Below, one piece after another: positions 60,543 through 64,000 of a DNA stretch of 64,000 nucleotides. Positions within the stretch are counted from its first letter, which is position 1, and every line of letters begins with the position of its first letter. The notes under the pieces were generated by a model, which was not told where the DNA came from, did not search any database, and saw only the letters and a program-made list of their open reading frames with translations. Origin of the DNA: UMGS1601 sp900553335 (GTDB lineage Bacteria; Bacillota; Clostridia; Oscillospirales; Ruminococcaceae); the NCBI GenBank assembly GCA_937920725.1, contig CALEUW010000028.1, positions 15,063-79,062 of the forward strand, read 5' to 3'. The translations under genes and the position numbers were made by a program.

Positions 60543-61238
60543 ATGTCACTTGGTAAAGTATTGGTTATTGACGATGATAAGAATACCTGTGAGCTTTTGA
60601 GATTGTATCTTGAAAAGGAAGGGTATAATGCAATGATTTCATATGACGGCGAGGAGGCGGTTGTAAAGTTCAATGCTCTTAAGCCGGATATAGTGCTGCT
60701 TGATATAATGCTTCCGACGCTTGACGGATGGCAGGTATGCAGAGAAATAAGAAAGAAATCAAACGTTCCCATTTTAATGATTACCGCAAAGGGCGAAACG
60801 TTTGACAAGGTTTTGGGACTTGAGCTTGGCGCAGACGACTATATTGTAAAGCCTTTTGAAATTAAAGAGGTTTTGGCGAGAATTAAAGCGGTTTACAGAA
60901 GAACCGGACAAGCAGCAGGAGAAATCGAGGTAAAAGAAGTTAAATACGATAAGCTTGTGGTAAACATGACGAGATATGAGCTTAAGGTTGACGGAAAGGT
61001 GCTTGATACTCCGCCGAAGGAACTTGAGCTTTTATTCCATCTCGCTTCAAATCCGAACAGGGTTTACACAAGGGATCAGCTTCTTGACGAGGTTTGGGGA
61101 TTTGAATATTATGGCGATTCAAGAACGATTGACGTTCATGTAAAAAGACTCAGAGAAAAGCTTGACGGAGTTTCATCGAAGTGGGAACTAAAAACTGTAT
61201 GGGGAGTAGGATATAAATTCGAGGTAGAGGAAGAATAG
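60543..61238 (+). CDS. OmpR-family response regulator
   Basis: This 231-residue regulator has acidic pocket DDD (10-12), phospho-acceptor Asp54 (LLDIML), VKPFE, and a C-terminal winged helix (about 130-228) ending WGVGYKFEV. The ATG at 60543 has TTGGAGG 8 bases upstream; a 12-codon longer frame has no such site. It is co-transcribed with a kinase and an HtrA protease, which suggests a CssR-like or other envelope-stress regulator. Confidence 0.9.
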   Translation: MSLGKVLVIDDDKNTCELLRLYLEKEGYNAMISYDGEEAVVKFNALKPDIVLLDIMLPTLDGWQVCREIRKKSNVPILMITAKGETFDKVLGLELGADDYIVKPFEIKEVLARIKAVYRRTGQAAGEIEVKEVKYDKLVVNMTRYELKVDGKVLDTPPKELELLFHLASNPNRVYTRDQLLDEVWGFEYYGDSRTIDVHVKRLREKLDGVSSKWELKTVWGVGYKFEVEEE

Positions 61239-61266
61239 CTCAAAAGCTGTTTTGGAGAACTTTGTA

Positions 61267-62046
61267 ATGGATAAGGATTTATTGATGCTGTTTATATTTT
61301 TGCTGACAGTAATTCTTTTGTTTATGTTTTTTATGTGGAAGAGTTCTGCGGCAAGACATAAAAAGGAGATCAGGCAAAGGGACGAAGAAATATCTGACCT
61401 CATGCATGACATTAAAGCTCCTCTCAATTCCATAAAAGGTTTTGCCGGAGGGATTATTGATAAAACTATAAGCAGATCTGAAGAGGAGAAGTATCTCGGA
61501 ATTATTAAAAGCGAGGCTCAGCGTGTTGCAAAGCTTGCAGAGGATTATGCTGTATACAAAAGACTTGACAGCACAAGGCTTGTTAAGGACAATGTAAGAA
61601 TTTATGATTTGATATGCGAGATAATTCTATCCTTTGAAAAAAGCATAACCGATAAGAATATTGAACTGAAGGGTTTGGATATAATTGAAGCAAGTGATGT
61701 AAAAACCATGGAAATCATCGGCGATAGGCATCTTTTGCACCGAGCTTTTTACAATCTTATCTTAAATGCAGTCAATTACACTCCTGAGGGCGGAGAGATA
61801 GCTCTTAGTTTAAATTCAGGCTCTAAGACGGTTTCAATTTCTCTTTCCAATACAGGAGAAATTAGAAAAGAAGAGCTGAATAAGATTTTTTTAAGGAATT
61901 ACCGCTCTGATAACTCAAAGGGAAAAAAAGGAACAGGGCTTGGGCTTTCTATTGTAAAAAAAATTGCAGTGCTTCACAAGGGAAGCGTCGAAGCACTGTC
62001 GGAGAACGGAAAAATAACAATGAGGGTAACACTTCCAAAGAAATAG
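61267..62046 (+). CDS. small sensor histidine kinase
   Basis: This 259-residue kinase has one N-terminal membrane segment (about 4-24) and no extracellular domain, then His47 in LMHDIKAPLNS. ATP-binding boxes are NLILNAVNY, a degenerate G1 region (SLSNTGEI) and GTGLGLSIVKK. The absence of a sensor domain suggests that it senses the membrane or a partner protein, as intramembrane-sensing kinases do. The ATG at 61267 has TTGGAG upstream; an upstream TTG overlaps that site. Confidence 0.85.
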   Translation: MDKDLLMLFIFLLTVILLFMFFMWKSSAARHKKEIRQRDEEISDLMHDIKAPLNSIKGFAGGIIDKTISRSEEEKYLGIIKSEAQRVAKLAEDYAVYKRLDSTRLVKDNVRIYDLICEIILSFEKSITDKNIELKGLDIIEASDVKTMEIIGDRHLLHRAFYNLILNAVNYTPEGGEIALSLNSGSKTVSISLSNTGEIRKEELNKIFLRNYRSDNSKGKKGTGLGLSIVKKIAVLHKGSVEALSENGKITMRVTLPKK

Positions 62047-62059
62047 CAAGAGGGTAAAA

Positions 62060-63307
62060 ATGAGTTTTTTTGATGATGAGATACTCAAAGAGGACGAAAA
62101 GCGTGAAGAAATTTCAAGAGAGCTTTTTTGGTCTGAAATAAAAAAACCGAAACGAAAAAGAAACGGTGCATCGGTTCTTTTTGCGGTATTCGTAATGCTT
62201 ATATGCCTTTTTGCTGCGAGCGTTATAACTTTAAACCTCCTGCTTGGAAAGGGTTGGTTTTCAAATGCGTTTAAAAATGATAACGGCGTAAAGCTTACAA
62301 TAAAAATGCATGAAAAACCTGAAATTTCTGATGAATATAAAACTGCGGACGGAAGATATACCGTTGAGGGAGTAGTTGAGTCTGTTTCTCAGTCAGTCGT
62401 ATCAATTATCGGTTTCAGTAATAACGAAGAAGAGGACAAATATACTTATTCAGGTCAGGGAAGCGGTGTTATCTTTACCAAAGACGGATATATCATTACA
62501 AATGCACACGTTATTTCTTCTGCCACAAAGGGTATTATTGTAGTAGACAGTGAGTCGAACGAGTATGAGGCAAAAATTATCGGATATGACTCTGATTCGG
62601 ATATTGCGGTTATAAAAGTTTCGGGTGAATTTACACCAATTGAGATAGGCGATTCAACGCAGACCAATCTTGGTGAGCAGGTCGTAGCTATCGGAAATCC
62701 TGCGGGATACGGAGGTTCTGTCACAACGGGAATAGTTTCCGGAACGGACAGAATGGTTCGCGGCGGCAGCAGCGGAATACAAATGAGCTGTTTGCAGATT
62801 GACGCCGCAATTAATCCGGGAAGCTCCGGAGGTGCGCTTGTAAATATGTGGGGACAGCTTATCGGCATCACATCTTCAAAGCTTACCTCAGAAAAATATG
62901 ACGGAATAGGCTTTGCAATTTCTACAAACGCAGCTATCCCGATAGTAGAGAACATAATAGAAAACGGATATGTTAAAGGACGGCCAAAGGTGGGAATAAC
63001 CTATCTTGCAGTTTCTTCAGCACAGGCTAAAGCTTATGAAATGAAAGCAGGACTTCATGTACAAGCGGTTGATAAATCGTGCGGCAGCGCAAAGGTTTTG
63101 AAACCGGGAGATGTTATTTTAGAGCTTGACGGACAAAAGGTTGAAAACTCTGATACCGTTTCAAAGATTATGGGCAAAAAGAAGGCAGGAGATAAAATGA
63201 CGGTAAAATATTTCCGCCCTGACGCCGAAAATTCCGATTCTGGTGAAACGCTTGAGGGAGAATTTACTTTAGAGGAGGATATAAGCGGAGAGTTTGTGGT
63301 AGAATAG
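62060..63307 (+). CDS. HtrA-type membrane-anchored serine protease
   Basis: This 415-residue protein has a charged cytoplasmic start, one membrane segment (about 37-62) and a trypsin-like domain with His150 (TNAHV), Asp181 (SDIAV) and Ser256 (GSSGGA). A single PDZ domain follows (about 310-400). It is 14 bases after the kinase gene, so it is very likely a target or effector of that two-component system. It differs clearly from the HtrA at 17888 in its N-terminus and PDZ. Confidence 0.93.
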   Translation: MSFFDDEILKEDEKREEISRELFWSEIKKPKRKRNGASVLFAVFVMLICLFAASVITLNLLLGKGWFSNAFKNDNGVKLTIKMHEKPEISDEYKTADGRYTVEGVVESVSQSVVSIIGFSNNEEEDKYTYSGQGSGVIFTKDGYIITNAHVISSATKGIIVVDSESNEYEAKIIGYDSDSDIAVIKVSGEFTPIEIGDSTQTNLGEQVVAIGNPAGYGGSVTTGIVSGTDRMVRGGSSGIQMSCLQIDAAINPGSSGGALVNMWGQLIGITSSKLTSEKYDGIGFAISTNAAIPIVENIIENGYVKGRPKVGITYLAVSSAQAKAYEMKAGLHVQAVDKSCGSAKVLKPGDVILELDGQKVENSDTVSKIMGKKKAGDKMTVKYFRPDAENSDSGETLEGEFTLEEDISGEFVVE

Positions 63308-63375
63308 TTCGTAATTTGTAATTAATTCGGAAATCGGAAGTCGTAATGCGGAATTAAATAATTGAGGTTTTGAGT

Positions 63376-63768
63376 ATGAATATAATTAAATATCCCTCCG
63401 AAACGGAAGTTAATAACACAATAAATCAAAAAGAACCGCTTTTAATGCTTATATCCTTTGACGGAAAAACAGTTATTATGAGCCATATAGACGAAGCAGT
63501 AGAGCATCATATTTTGCTGATGAAAGCAGGTTTTTCCGATAAGGAGATTGACAAATATTTCAGGCTTGTGCTTGACAGAGAATCGGCTGACTGGACATTT
63601 GTATGTCCTCCTGATTACAAAAACATATCTGATAAGACAAGGCGAATAAAACAGTTTTATAAGGACGGATTTGCGGTTATTTCGGACGTCCTTCAAGAAC
63701 TGGGATTTATGGTTGGTATCAATATTCCAAGAAGATATAGGCGGCATTTTGAGATTATGAGAGATTGA
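63376..63768 (+). CDS. conserved hypothetical protein
   Basis: This 130-residue soluble protein has no signal peptide or membrane segment. It is rich in charged residues, with the pieces EAVEHHILLMKAGFSDKEID and DWTFVCPPDYKNISDKTRRI. The ATG at 63376 is favoured, with GAGG 8 bases upstream. I do not recognise the family. The 68-base gap after htrA holds AATTCGTAATT-type short repeats, so co-transcription is uncertain. Confidence 0.65.
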   Translation: MNIIKYPSETEVNNTINQKEPLLMLISFDGKTVIMSHIDEAVEHHILLMKAGFSDKEIDKYFRLVLDRESADWTFVCPPDYKNISDKTRRIKQFYKDGFAVISDVLQELGFMVGINIPRRYRRHFEIMRD

Positions 63769-63838
63769 TGATAATTCGTAATGCCGTAATTCATAATTAA
63801 TAAGTTGAAACAACCTTTGAAATAATAAAAAGCATTTA

Positions 63839-63895
63839 TGCACATTACCGTCAGGAGCTATTTTGCACATCAGTATATCACGTTTGTGCCAAATC
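63839..63895 (+). repeat. dispersed repeat family 2, copy 2
   Basis: TGCACATTACCGTCAGGAGC..ACATCAG..TTTGTGCCAAATC matches 27864-27918. The rest to the window end (63896-64000) is purine-rich and shows no gene. Confidence 0.6.
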
Positions 63896-64000
63896 CGAAT
63901 GCGTGCAGGATTTGGCTCTCACGAAACTTTCTCAATAACTTTCTCCAAAAACAGAGGGCAGAGGGAGAAGATGTTGGAAAGGGATTCGGAAAGGGAAAAC

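Overview
The window reads as a chromosomal segment of a low-to-moderate GC Gram-positive anaerobe of class Clostridia. It is most like the Ruminococcus/Oscillospiraceae group. The pointers are an S10-spc-alpha ribosomal cluster that includes secY, adk, map and infA; HrcA-type control of groESL through CIRCE; a yabP-yabQ-divIC-S1 block; a wall-anchored protein with a TPNTG-type sorting signal; and a cytoplasmic type I pullulanase plus a GH74 lipoprotein typical of gut glycan degraders. The taxon is inferred from gene content only.

Layout. 0-2.7 kb: an MFS exporter, an XRE regulator and an unknown lipoprotein. 2.8-8.4 kb: an L-fucose operon (fucI, DUF2442, RhaB-family kinase, fucU, fucA). Its gaps hold two nearly identical ~214-bp repeats joined to broken four-helix-bundle genes. 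8.5-12.5 kb: a GT-C membrane glycosyltransferase, tRNA-Thr(CGU) with a duplicated 3' end, and a large wall-anchored surface protein. 12.6-17.7 kb, minus strand: pullulanase, then psd-pssA-MraY-like (envelope lipids) and a radical SAM protein. 17.9-22.7 kb: HtrA, serC-serA, an XRE regulator and a secreted Fn3 remnant. 22.8-25.1 kb: GH74. 25.3-27.8 kb: the sporulation/division block and a lipoprotein. 28.2-44.3 kb: ribosomal superoperon. 44.5-48.8 kb: phosphate transport plus PhoP/PhoR. 48.8-51.6 kb: a P-loop kinase, purine nucleoside phosphorylase and MTA/SAH deaminase. 52-56 kb: a membrane-fusion lipoprotein and an FtsX-type permease. 56.2-58 kb: an MGMT-like protein, a kinase and an acetyltransferase. 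58-60 kb, minus: groEL/groES. 60.5-63.8 kb: a two-component system, a second HtrA and an unknown protein.

How the genes work together. FucU, FucI, the kinase and FucA would take L-fucose to DHAP and L-lactaldehyde. No transporter, fucosidase or lactaldehyde reductase is in the window. PssA and Psd make phosphatidylethanolamine. SerA and SerC supply phosphoserine. The phosphate block has a row of 11-bp-phased TTTACA-like boxes ahead of the transporter. The response regulator-kinase-HtrA operon resembles an envelope or secretion stress module.

The most unusual content is non-coding. There are three dispersed intergenic repeat families, one of which carries serial hairpins. There is a ~395-nt leader with an internal terminator ahead of rpsJ, a branched RNA-like structure between map and infA, an attenuator-like leader ahead of a P-loop kinase, and a tRNA-Thr 3'-end duplication. 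No rRNA gene, insertion sequence, integrase or CRISPR array was seen.
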